A stretch of DNA of 30,703 nucleotides, taken from NCBI GenBank assembly GCA_009774145.1, contig VSND01000054.1:1-30703 (forward strand), given 5' to 3'. The first letter of the stretch is position 1. Each line of letters begins with the position of its first letter. The notes beneath the pieces are model-generated. The model saw nothing but the letters and a program-made list of their open reading frames with translations, did not search any database and had not been told where the DNA came from. The translations under genes and the position numbers were made by a program. Below, in pieces: positions 14,175 through 21,939 of this stretch. Origin of the DNA: Lachnospiraceae bacterium. GTDB lineage: Bacteria; Bacillota; Clostridia; Lachnospirales; Lachnospiraceae.

Positions 14175-15211
14175 TGAAGAAAAATGACCTTGTATATATC
14201 TGTTCCCCGCTGTCGGCACCGACAAAAGAGGGTATGTGGCAGAACATGGAGAATGCAGAGCACTACGCACGCCTTGTATCTGAAATTTTCGGATGCAGGG
14301 CGATAGCGCCCCACAGCTTCCTCCCCGAATATCTGGATGACCACATCCCGGAAGAGAGGGAAGCGGGGCTTGCCTTCGGACTGTCCGTGCTGAAGCTGAG
14401 CAAAGCCATCATTGTGTGCGGCAGCCGGATCAGCAGCGGGATGCAGGGTGAGATCAAAGTGGCAGGGGAACTGGATATCCCTGCCTATGTCCTGCTGGAA
14501 AGCGAAGGCGGCGCCATGCTTGCAGAAATAAAAGAAATGCCCGGGCCGGCCACTCCGGATTGGAAAGGAACAGAGAAAAAATGGAAACATATCAGAGTGG
14601 CGTTCTATCTGGAGGAAGCCGGCCTCTGCAGGGACACATTCCGTACCATAGAGGGGCCGGAGCGCTATTTTAACCGGTCCACGGCAGACGGGATCTGGTA
14701 TACGGCTTCGCCTGCAGGAAATTACTGTGAGAATGACTGTACTGTGGGAGCGGATATTGTTTTTGAGATTGTTTCTAACGGGGAGATCCGCCACCTTGAC
14801 GGGAACGGAGACTTTCCGGGAAAGAAACCTTTTATACCGTTCCGCGAGTTTGAAAAGACGCTGGCTGCTGATACCCTGGCAGCACATCCGGGACTGAAGG
14901 ATTATCATGCCATGAAGGAAAAGCTCATCTCCCTTCCGGGAGGGGAGGCATATGCTGATCCCCGCAGATTGAGCGACAACTGGTTATATGCGCTGAACTT
15001 TGGTGAGGAGACGGAAGAAACCATAGGGACCGCATCCTGGCTCGGTACTGAATACCATGTCCTTGCTGTGCGCTATACCCATAAACCTACAGGATTTGCT
15101 TTCCGGAATTACCGGTTCCGGAGAAGCGGAAGGGATACCCGTACTTCCAGCCATGACCTTTTACTGTATGACTGGGATGAGGAAAGCACAATGAAGGGAG
15201 AAAACAGATGA
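14174..15211 (+). CDS. two-domain protein with DUF4406/DUF7768-like N-terminus
   Basis: A 345-aa soluble protein. Residues 1-110 match the nucleoside 2-deoxyribosyltransferase-like fold known as DUF4406/DUF7768: LVYICSPLSAP, a helix with NMENAEHYARL, IAPHSFLPEYLDD, EEREAGLAFGLSVL, and SRISSGMQGEIKVA. The serine-glycine-methionine motif near the end is typical. Members are thought to act on nucleotides, but the activity is not established. Residues about 130-345 form a second region that I do not recognise, with aromatic, Arg-rich strands (FAFRNYRFRRSGRDTR) near the C-terminus. The gene overlaps its neighbours on both sides (1 bp and 4 bp) and is tightly coupled to the exonuclease and helicase. 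Confidence 0.8.
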   Translation: MKKNDLVYICSPLSAPTKEGMWQNMENAEHYARLVSEIFGCRAIAPHSFLPEYLDDHIPEEREAGLAFGLSVLKLSKAIIVCGSRISSGMQGEIKVAGELDIPAYVLLESEGGAMLAEIKEMPGPATPDWKGTEKKWKHIRVAFYLEEAGLCRDTFRTIEGPERYFNRSTADGIWYTASPAGNYCENDCTVGADIVFEIVSNGEIRHLDGNGDFPGKKPFIPFREFEKTLAADTLAAHPGLKDYHAMKEKLISLPGGEAYADPRRLSDNWLYALNFGEETEETIGTASWLGTEYHVLAVRYTHKPTGFAFRNYRFRRSGRDTRTSSHDLLLYDWDEESTMKGENR

Positions 15212-17457
15212 GATGCAGGTTTGTAAAGGAAATTTTTCATAATAAGGACAACGGCTTCTGCATCTTCGTGTACCACACGGAGGATGGCAGCGTGCCGGAG
15301 GCGGCAAGGGATGCCCGCTATAAAGGGGAAGGGTTCCGGTTCACGGCGACAGGCACCGGCCTGCCGGAGACGGACAAGACGGAAGCCGACTTTCAGGGAA
15401 AATGGATAAAGAGCAGATACGGGCTGCAGCTCCAGGTGGAAAGCTATGAGGAGATGCTGCCCCAGACAGAGGAAGGGATCAAAGGCTACCTGTCATCCGG
15501 CATGATCAAGGGGATCGGGCCGAGGACGGCGGAGCTGATTGTGGAGAAGTTCGGCACAAGGACATTTGACGTGCTGGACCATTACCCGGACAGCCTGCTG
15601 GAGATCAAGGGGATCACCCGTAAAAAGCTGGATGCCATCCTCTTGTCCTACCAGGGGAGCCATGCCCTGCGCGACCTTGCGGCATACCTGACGCCCTTTA
15701 AGGTGACGCCCAAAAAGATACAGAAGATCTATGAGGAATTTGGGAACGACGCACTGGATACCGTAAAGAACCAGCCCTTTTCCCTCTGCAGGATAAACGG
15801 CTTCGGTTTCCTGACCGTGGACGAGATCGCAAAGGCGAACAAAGGGAAGCCGGATGACCCCATGCGGATCGAAGGCTGTGTCCGTTACTGCATGGAACAG
15901 GAAATGCAGGAGGGGCACCTGTACCAGGACAAGCAGCAGTTCCAGAAAAAAGTTTATGAGCAGTTAAACGCCGGGTATGGCAGGGAGGCAGTCACGGAAG
16001 TGGATGTCTACAAGGTGCTTTACCGGCTGGTGAAGGAGAAGCAGATGTATTATGACAGCGGCGCCCTTTACCCGGCGAACATGTACGGGTATGAATGCGG
16101 CGCGGCGAAGAAGCTGGCATCGCTGCTCCTTGCCAAACAGGAGGCACAGGCGGATATCACGTTCCTCCTGGCAGAAGCACAGAGGGAGCTGGGCATCGGC
16201 CTTTCCCCGAAACAGGAGGAGAGCGTGCGGCAGGCTTTCAGCCATCTGGTCAGCATTGTCACGGGAGGCCCCGGGACAGGGAAGACCACGGTGCAGAAGG
16301 TGCTCCTGTATATCAATGAAAAGCTGGGCGGGAGCAGCGTGCTGCTGACAGCGCCCACGGGAAGGGCGAGCCGCAGAATGGCGGAAAGCACAGGATGGCA
16401 GGACGCCATGACCATGCACAGTGCCCTTGGGCTTACCAGCGATGAGGACAATGAGGAAATGGAAGGCATGCTGGAGGCAGGCTTCATCATAGTGGACGAG
16501 TTCACCATGTCCGACATGAGGCTGTCCTATATCTTTTTTGACCATATCCGGGCGGGGACCCGCCTGGTGCTGGTGGGGGATGTGGACCAGCTTCCCAGCG
16601 TAGGCCCCGGAAACGTGTTCCGGGAGCTAGTACAGTGCGGCGTGATCCCGGTGACAGTGCTTGACATGGTTTTCCGCCAGGCAGAGGACAGCCGGATCGC
16701 TGCAAATGCGAAGCGGATGCAGGAGAATGATGCCGCCCTGGATTATGGCGCGGGATTTACCTTCATCCCTGCCGGGAGCGCGGCAGAGGCCGCAGAAAAG
16801 ACACAGGAGCTGTACCGCGCCAGCGTGGACGCGTTTGGCGAGGACAAGGTGCAGGTGCTGACCCCCTACCGGAAGAAGGGGGATGCCAGCGTGGACGCAC
16901 TGAATGAAAGGCTGTGGGAGATGGTAAACCCGAAAGCCGAAGGGAAGCCGGAGATCCGTTCCGGGAAGCGTACCTTCCGGCTGGGTGACCGTATCATCCA
17001 TAACAAGAACAAGAACCAGATCAGCAACGGTGACATCGGCTGCATTAAGAACATCTATGTGGATGATGAAGGGACGGAGCTGGCGGAACTGGAATTCTCA
17101 GACGGGCGGCGTGTGGAATACAACAGCGATGAGCTGGAGATGGTGGAACATGCCTATGCCACAACCGTCCACAAGAGCCAGGGAAGCGAGTACCCCATGG
17201 TCATCCTGCCGTGGCTGCCCATGTTTTACAAGATGCTGCGGCGGAATATCTTCTACACCGCCGTAACGAGGGCAAAGGCGCAGGTCGCCATCATCGGGAG
17301 CAAAAAGGCCATCTGCACCGCCATCCACAATACGGAGTGCGACAGGCGCAATACCCGGCTTGGGGAGCGCGTCATCAGGGAGTATAACCGGCTGCTGGAG
17401 GAAAAGAAAGACCAGGAAAAAGATGCCGGATACCGGCAGGAAGTCATGAATTTATAG
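15208..17457 (+). CDS. RecD2-like SF1 DNA helicase
   Basis: A 749-aa, full-length RecD2-type 5'-3' helicase. The N-terminal region has an OB-like start (CRFVKEIFHNKDNGFCIFVY) and helix-hairpin-helix repeats (GMIKGIGPRTAELIVEKFG, LLEIKGITRKKLDAIL). The motor has Walker A GGPGTGKTT (353-361), Walker B IIVDEF (D430, E431), motif III VGDVDQLPSVGPGNVF, motif IV FRQ, and a C-terminal SH3-containing lobe ending with the ATTVHKSQGSEYP motif. It may unwind DNA during replication or recombination of the element, next to the YqaJ nuclease. A chromosomal recD2 would be expected elsewhere, so this is an element-borne copy. Overlaps the previous gene by 4 bp. Confidence 0.93.
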   Translation: MRCRFVKEIFHNKDNGFCIFVYHTEDGSVPEAARDARYKGEGFRFTATGTGLPETDKTEADFQGKWIKSRYGLQLQVESYEEMLPQTEEGIKGYLSSGMIKGIGPRTAELIVEKFGTRTFDVLDHYPDSLLEIKGITRKKLDAILLSYQGSHALRDLAAYLTPFKVTPKKIQKIYEEFGNDALDTVKNQPFSLCRINGFGFLTVDEIAKANKGKPDDPMRIEGCVRYCMEQEMQEGHLYQDKQQFQKKVYEQLNAGYGREAVTEVDVYKVLYRLVKEKQMYYDSGALYPANMYGYECGAAKKLASLLLAKQEAQADITFLLAEAQRELGIGLSPKQEESVRQAFSHLVSIVTGGPGTGKTTVQKVLLYINEKLGGSSVLLTAPTGRASRRMAESTGWQDAMTMHSALGLTSDEDNEEMEGMLEAGFIIVDEFTMSDMRLSYIFFDHIRAGTRLVLVGDVDQLPSVGPGNVFRELVQCGVIPVTVLDMVFRQAEDSRIAANAKRMQENDAALDYGAGFTFIPAGSAAEAAEKTQELYRASVDAFGEDKVQVLTPYRKKGDASVDALNERLWEMVNPKAEGKPEIRSGKRTFRLGDRIIHNKNKNQISNGDIGCIKNIYVDDEGTELAELEFSDGRRVEYNSDELEMVEHAYATTVHKSQGSEYPMVILPWLPMFYKMLRRNIFYTAVTRAKAQVAIIGSKKAICTAIHNTECDRRNTRLGERVIREYNRLLEEKKDQEKDAGYRQEVMNL

Positions 17458-17477
17458 AAAACAGGAGGAACAGATAT

Positions 17478-17963
17478 ATGGAAAACAGGAAAGAAAGCAC
17501 AGGAAAAACAGAAATGGAAGAAACAGGGGAACTGGAGATCACCCAGCGGATGTCAGAGCGGGCGGATGCCATAGACAATGCGACCTACCGCTATCTGGCA
17601 GAACTGCTGGAGCTGGAGGAGGATGACCCGGAAGAAAAATTCCCGTGGAACATCGAGATCCTCAGAACAGTATTTGACAGCGCAGTTTCCACTCTGCAGG
17701 AACACGGATATGCCGTGTGCAACCCGTATGTTGCCACACCGGAAAGCGGCAGGCAGTACCTCTGCACATCGTCAGAGTGCGGGTGTGAGAGCTGCAGCTG
17801 CCAGGATGGGTTCATGGAAAAGGAAAGGATCTTTTCCGATATTGAGGAGGCTGTGGCACGCGGCGGACTGAAGGTAATGGACGGGGATGGTGACAGCATC
17901 ATTGTGAGGAACAGCAGGCTGGACATGGATTTTGAGATCTCCGTGAAACAGCTGGAAGGGTGA
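17478..17963 (+). CDS. Cys-rich hypothetical protein, 161 aa
   Basis: Unknown family. The N-terminal 50 residues are charged and helical; the middle holds a cysteine cluster (C81, C96, C101, C103, C106, C108; core CTSSECGCESCSC) that could bind zinc or another metal; the C-terminal part looks like a small alpha/beta fold (GGLKVMDGDGDSIIVRNSRL). A GGAGG site lies nine bases before ATG, and the gene starts 20 bp after the helicase stop. It stands between recD2 and the methyltransferase-like gene, so a DNA-processing accessory role is plausible but unproven. Confidence 0.75.
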   Translation: MENRKESTGKTEMEETGELEITQRMSERADAIDNATYRYLAELLELEEDDPEEKFPWNIEILRTVFDSAVSTLQEHGYAVCNPYVATPESGRQYLCTSSECGCESCSCQDGFMEKERIFSDIEEAVARGGLKVMDGDGDSIIVRNSRLDMDFEISVKQLEG

Positions 17964-17973
17964 CAGGCGGCCT

Positions 17974-18801
17974 ATGGAGAAAAAAGACTATAAAAAGGAA
18001 TTCTGCGCCCTGATGGACCGTTTCCGATTCCGCCATTCCAGATGGCAGGTATGGAACGATTTCCTGAGCCTGTCAGCAATATCCCTGGCAAACGTGATGC
18101 CGGGGCCTAAGAAGGAGGAGCGGGAGAAGCAGTACCTCTCCATCATTAACAGCTACCAGAAGGAGGACCAGGAGGTCTTCCCGCAGATGCTGGGGTTTGT
18201 GGTGCTGGCGCTGGAGGAAAACCCGGAACAGGATTTCTTAGGCAGCCTGTACCATTACCTTAATCTGCAGCAGGAGCAGAAAGGGCAGTTCTTTACGCCC
18301 TACCATATCTGCCATTTCATGTCCGAGCTGCAGTTTGCCGGGGATGAAAAAGAGGAACTGCTGAAGGAGAAAGGATATATCAGCGTGAGCGACCCGGCCT
18401 GCGGCGCAGGCGCCATGCTCATAGCATTTGCAAACACGGCAAAAAGGCGTGGCATCAATTACCAGAAGAATGTGCTGTTCGTGGCGCAGGATATTGACCG
18501 CACAGCAGCCATGATGTGCTACATACAGCTCTCCCTTCTGGGATGTTCCGCTGTCATAGCCATCGGGGACAGCCTTGCAGCCCCGTTCCCGCACCCGGAC
18601 AATGAAGTGTGGCGTACCCCGTTTTATTACCTGAACCAGTGGCGTTTCATGCCGGGGCAGGCAGAACGGGAACCAGCGGATGGGACCGGGACGGACTGCA
18701 AAGAAAGCGCGGAAGATGTTACGGACAGCCCGCACTGGGACGTGGAACTGAAGGAAGGAGAAAACGGACAGCTCATGCTGTGCATGGAACAGGCATCATA
18801 A
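17974..18801 (+). CDS. N6-adenine DNA methyltransferase-like protein without NPPY
   Basis: A 275-aa protein with the SAM-binding half of a HsdM-like gamma-type methyltransferase: an N-terminal helical part, GQFFTPYHI (104-112) typical of the family, motif I DPACGAGAML (140-149), and an acidic motif II region AQDIDRTA (171-178). The place of the catalytic motif IV (NPPY/F) after GDSL (198-201) instead reads PFPHPDNEVWRTPFYYLNQW, and no NPP occurs anywhere. The protein may bind SAM without methylating DNA, or have been recruited for another task. No specificity (HsdS) or restriction subunit is adjacent. The start at 17974 has only a weak ribosome binding site and follows the previous gene by 10 bp. 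Confidence 0.8.
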   Translation: MEKKDYKKEFCALMDRFRFRHSRWQVWNDFLSLSAISLANVMPGPKKEEREKQYLSIINSYQKEDQEVFPQMLGFVVLALEENPEQDFLGSLYHYLNLQQEQKGQFFTPYHICHFMSELQFAGDEKEELLKEKGYISVSDPACGAGAMLIAFANTAKRRGINYQKNVLFVAQDIDRTAAMMCYIQLSLLGCSAVIAIGDSLAAPFPHPDNEVWRTPFYYLNQWRFMPGQAEREPADGTGTDCKESAEDVTDSPHWDVELKEGENGQLMLCMEQAS

Positions 18802-18828
18802 AATGCCACAGAAGAAAGGAGCCGGGAA

Positions 18829-19179
18829 ATGAAGAATGGAACAGACGTTAAATTCCAGCTGGATATACTGCGGCGGGACGGCTACCATGCTGCCGCACAG
18901 ATCATCGAATCCATGCAGGGGACAGTCAGCCGGGAGGCTGAAATGGAATATCTGAAGGAGTTTGTCCGGAAGGGCTGGTTTGATGAAGAACTTGCCAGGG
19001 ACCAGCTCCGCTGCCTGTGGACGGCATACTGCTTCCACCAGAGGCTTGATGTGGATACATCCGGGTATGACAGCGGCCTGCTTGACCTGTGGGATACCAT
19101 GGCAGAGGAGGAAGCGGAAAAGGCGGGATGGAGCGATTATGACAGCTTTGACAATTTTATGTGCCGTTACCTTGTGTGA
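18829..19179 (+). CDS. hypothetical protein, 116 aa
   Basis: A small, acidic, mostly helical protein (FQLDILRRDGYHAAAQIIESM; SREAEMEYLKEFVRKGWFDEELARDQL; DSFDNFMCRYLV). No recognised domain or motif. AAAGGAG lies eight bases before ATG. It sits in the same strand run between the methyltransferase-like and annealing-protein-like genes. The following gap contains a strong hairpin. Function unknown. Confidence 0.75.
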   Translation: MKNGTDVKFQLDILRRDGYHAAAQIIESMQGTVSREAEMEYLKEFVRKGWFDEELARDQLRCLWTAYCFHQRLDVDTSGYDSGLLDLWDTMAEEEAEKAGWSDYDSFDNFMCRYLV

Positions 19180-19219
19180 GGAAATCTGAAAAAATTTCAT
19201 AAAAAATTCAAGTAAATGC

Positions 19220-19254
19220 GGGGAGCGGGGTATTTATTTTATATACCCCTCCCC
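19220..19254 (+). other. GC-rich hairpin in the leader of the annealing-protein gene
   Basis: GGGGA and GGGGTAT (19220-19233, two-base bulge) pair with ATACCCC and TCCCC (19243-19254) over 12 bp, with an AT-rich 9-nt loop. It ends about 10 bases before the ribosome binding site and has no T-run. It could stabilise the downstream mRNA or control its translation. Confidence 0.6.
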
Positions 19255-19278
19255 ATGAAAAGGAAGGAGAGAAAACAA

Positions 19279-20424
19279 ATGGATGGAATGACAATGAACA
19301 ATGCCTGCATGTATGACGAAGTGGAGGAGATCAGGAACTTAAACAGGGTGGAGGGCTTTGACCCCAGGAGGTACATGCGCCTTATCCAGAAAGAGGGGCA
19401 GGCGGGGAAATACTACCTTGACGTGGCCTACCGCAAGCTCTGGTTCCGCTTAAGATACCCGGAGGGGAAGATCGTAAAGAAGATCCTGAAGCTGACGGAG
19501 CAGGTGGCCATCGTGGAGGCGAGGGTGTACTTAAACCGCAATGACGATGAGGACAACTTCATCTCCAATGCGCTTGCGCAGAAATACATGACTGCGGATG
19601 ACCAGTTCGGGAACAAGTTCGTGGAACTGGCGGAAACAGCGGCAGTGGGAAGGGCATTATCGGATGCCGGTTTCGGCCTGCAGTTTGCCGACAGGGAAGG
19701 GGACATTGACCCGGAAGTGACGGAGGCGCCTTTTGACGCGCAGATGTTTGCGGGGACGGGCGGCATGGTGCCGGAAGGGACCTGCATGGACCCTGCCCTT
19801 CAGGAAGGTGCAGCCGGTGGCGGTGAAATCCTCCAGGAGGAAATCTTCCCCGGACAGTACGGGATCGAGGAATATATCCCCATGCCGGAAGACGTGGGGC
19901 AGGCCATGGGAATGACGCCGGCCATGCAGCAGGCAGGGACAGCCCCGTCAGCTGTAAGACAGACCGCACAGGGGGCAACAACCAGCCAGGCACAGGGCAG
20001 GCAGACGCAGCAGCCCGCACCGGCACCACAGCCCGCGCAGGGAGTGACGCCCGCCATGCAGAACAGGCAGGCGGCACCTAACCCGGCACAGGGCAGCACA
20101 GCGCCCGGAAATACCAGGCCCGCAGCAGCGGCGCAGGGGACGGGAACCGGAAAGGCAGCTGCAGGAAAAGGCGGAAACGGACAGGGGGCAGGTGAGATCC
20201 GCAGGGACATGCCCGTGGAGCAGATTTACTCCATGTTAAGCCGTGACAGTGCAGCCGCAGTGGTCATCCCCATGGGATTCAACAAAGGGAAGACGCTGGG
20301 GCAGGTAGCCGTTGAGAAGCCCGCAAACCTGCAGTGGTATGTGGACTCTTACGGCGGCCCTGACAACCTCCTGCGTGCGGCGGCAAAGTTCCTTATTGAT
20401 GCGGCATTAAGACAGGCAGGATGA
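19279..20424 (+). CDS. candidate Rad52-like single-strand annealing protein
   Basis: A 381-aa protein in three parts. Residues about 45-150 (WFRLRYPEGKI ... AETAAVGRALSDAGFGLQF, 118-136) resemble plasmid/phage proteins whose conserved helix, with RAL and GFG, recalls the Rad52/ERF/Sak type of annealing protein. Residues about 200-305 form a low-complexity Ala/Gln/Pro/Gly linker, like SSB tails. Residues about 305-381 have GFNKGKTLGQV and LQWYVDSYGG, resembling the small DUF3820-type domain. As no RecT is present, this is the best partner for the YqaJ exonuclease. That role is inference. ATG at 19279 has AAGGAGAG seven bases upstream; the longer frame would run through the hairpin. Confidence 0.7.
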   Translation: MDGMTMNNACMYDEVEEIRNLNRVEGFDPRRYMRLIQKEGQAGKYYLDVAYRKLWFRLRYPEGKIVKKILKLTEQVAIVEARVYLNRNDDEDNFISNALAQKYMTADDQFGNKFVELAETAAVGRALSDAGFGLQFADREGDIDPEVTEAPFDAQMFAGTGGMVPEGTCMDPALQEGAAGGGEILQEEIFPGQYGIEEYIPMPEDVGQAMGMTPAMQQAGTAPSAVRQTAQGATTSQAQGRQTQQPAPAPQPAQGVTPAMQNRQAAPNPAQGSTAPGNTRPAAAAQGTGTGKAAAGKGGNGQGAGEIRRDMPVEQIYSMLSRDSAAAVVIPMGFNKGKTLGQVAVEKPANLQWYVDSYGGPDNLLRAAAKFLIDAALRQAG

Positions 20425-20435
20425 AACAGGGGATA

Positions 20436-20505
20436 AGGGGATGCAGTTTCTGCTGTGCCCCGGTTAAGGAGTACATGGGGCGGTTTTTCACAGGCCGCCT
20501 TTTTT
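20436..20505 (+). terminator. terminator or attenuator between annealing protein and primase genes
   Basis: Two adjacent folds: GGGG-GCAG/CTGC-CCCC (20436-20460) and GGCGG/CCGCC (20479-20499) followed by TTTTTT (20500-20505). The CCCC of the first can also pair with the GGGG just before the second, so the two states may exclude each other. At least part of the transcription should stop here. Confidence 0.6.
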
Positions 20506-20550
20506 AGAAAGAGAGCAGCATGTTTTCAGGCTGCGGAAAGGAGGAAAGCC

Positions 20551-21771
20551 TTGTACCAGGATTTTCCTTTTACCATCAGGGAGGTGGCATACCTCTTAAA
20601 CCTGCGCATACGGCATAAGAATGCGGTGAGCCTGGATGCGGACTGCCCTTTCTGCGGCGAGTCCAGGGGGAAGCTCAACCTGAACTTAAAAAAGAACGTG
20701 TTCAAGTGCAACCGGTGCGGGGAAAGCGGGGGGATGCTCGCCCTGTATGGGAAGATATACGGGGTGGACAACCAGACCGCCTGCAGGGAGATCAAGGATG
20801 CCCTGGGGAAGAATGAACAGGCGCCTTCCTACCAGGTAAGGAAACGGGAGATCACCCCAAAGGAGCCGGAGATACCGGAATCCCCGCCAGCGCCGGATGC
20901 GGTGAAGCATAAGACATACAGCATGTTCTTTTCCATGCTGGTACTGGCGGACACCCACAGGCAGAACCTGTTAAAGCGCGGGTTCACGGACAGGCAGATC
21001 GAGGAGAACGGCTATAAGAGCACCCCGGTCTTCGGCTTTAAGAAGCTGACAGGGAAACTGCTGGAGGCAGGCTGCACCGTAAAGGGCGTGCCGGGATTTT
21101 ACCAGGATAAGGACGGGGAGTGGACCATCCATTTCTCCAACAAGTCCTCCGGGTTTTTAGTGCCGGTCCGCAATGTGGACGGGCTGACTGTGGGGGCGCA
21201 GATACGCCTCGATCATCCCTATGACGGCAGGAAGTACATCTGGCTCTCCAGTGCAGGCTTTTTCCTGGGTACCTCATCCGGAAGCCCCGTCCATCTGGCG
21301 GGCAGTCCGGGAGAAAAGACGGTATTCATTACAGAAGGGCCGTTAAAGGGAGACCTTGCCCATGCATTATCCGGCAGGACCTTCGGGTGCGTGCCGGGGG
21401 CGAACCAGTATGCGAACCTGCCGCCGTTCCTGCAGGAAATGAAGCTGATGGGGACGGAGAACGTCTATGAAGCCTATGACATGGACAAGCTGCTAAAGAC
21501 CGTCTGCAGGGGGGATTACAACGAGAAGTGCGTCCACTGTGAAAACTACAGGAAGGACTGGAGAGGGCAGGCCATTCCCTGTGGGAAGAAATGCGTGAAG
21601 CGCCAGAACATCCAGCGGGGGTGCAGGAAGCTGGCGGAAATCTGCCGGGAACTGGATCTGTCCGCAAAGGCGCTGACCTGGGATACGGATGAAGACGGAG
21701 ACTGGGCGGAGCATGTGAAGGGCGTGGATGACTACCTTTATGACCTGAAGCGGAAAAATAACCCCAAATAG
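20551..21771 (+). CDS. CHC2 zinc-finger / Toprim (DUF3854-like) primase-type protein
   Basis: A 406-aa protein with a DnaG-like CHC2 zinc finger near the start (C32, C35, C53, C56; DCPFCGE and FKCNRCGESGG) and a Toprim/DUF3854-like domain in the second half: VFITEGPLKGDLAHAL, GCVPGANQY, YEAYDMDK, and WAEHVKGVDDYLYDL at the end. Between AYDMD and the end is an extra cysteine group (CVHC ... CGKKC) that may form a second zinc knuckle. It probably primes or aids replication of the excised element. The start is TTG at 20551, chosen for AAAGGAGG six bases upstream; no ATG fits as well. Confidence 0.85.
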   Translation: MYQDFPFTIREVAYLLNLRIRHKNAVSLDADCPFCGESRGKLNLNLKKNVFKCNRCGESGGMLALYGKIYGVDNQTACREIKDALGKNEQAPSYQVRKREITPKEPEIPESPPAPDAVKHKTYSMFFSMLVLADTHRQNLLKRGFTDRQIEENGYKSTPVFGFKKLTGKLLEAGCTVKGVPGFYQDKDGEWTIHFSNKSSGFLVPVRNVDGLTVGAQIRLDHPYDGRKYIWLSSAGFFLGTSSGSPVHLAGSPGEKTVFITEGPLKGDLAHALSGRTFGCVPGANQYANLPPFLQEMKLMGTENVYEAYDMDKLLKTVCRGDYNEKCVHCENYRKDWRGQAIPCGKKCVKRQNIQRGCRKLAEICRELDLSAKALTWDTDEDGDWAEHVKGVDDYLYDLKRKNNPK

Positions 21772-21783
21772 GGAAATAAACTG

Positions 21784-21820
21784 CCGGAGCGGTGCCAGAT
21801 GGTGCTGCCCCGGTTTTTTT
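21784..21820 (+). terminator. terminator of the DNA-processing operon
   Basis: CCGG...CCGG outer arms (21784-21787, 21810-21813) and a wobble-containing GTGCC/GGTGC inner stem, followed by seven T's (21814-21820). It starts 13 bp after the primase stop. Confidence 0.8.
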
Positions 21821-21830
21821 ATGCACACAA

Positions 21831-21900
21831 TATGTAAAACTTTCCGTTTTTTACATACCGCTGTTGGCTTTTACTTAAACCATGCGTATAAAAAAGTAAA
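21831..21900. promoter_or_regulatory. candidate parC centromere and parMR promoter
   Basis: Two dyads lie between the terminator and parM: TATGTAAAA (21831-21839) / TTTTACATA (21849-21857), perfect 9 bp, and TTTACTT (21870-21876) / AAGTAAA (21894-21900). A promoter TTGGCT (21864-21869), 17-bp spacer, TATAAA (21887-21892) overlaps the second dyad. In type II partition systems ParR binds repeats just upstream of parM and represses it; this arrangement fits, although regular tandem repeats are not obvious. Confidence 0.55.
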
Positions 21901-21939
21901 CAGGGAACGGGAAGTTCCCGGATAAAGGAGATGACAGCT

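Noticed and set aside
15964..16545. Reverse-strand open frame of 193 codons inside the helicase gene
   Set aside because: Shadow frame caused by high GC; the plus-strand helicase motifs run through the whole stretch.
19559..20077. Reverse-strand Pro/Ala-rich open frames opposite the annealing-protein linker
   Set aside because: They arise from the repetitive GC-rich linker codons and lack start signals.
19921..20200. Possible tandem repeat or CRISPR-like array
   Set aside because: It is the low-complexity Ala/Gln/Pro/Gly linker of a coding region; there are no regular repeat-spacer units. No CRISPR array was seen anywhere.
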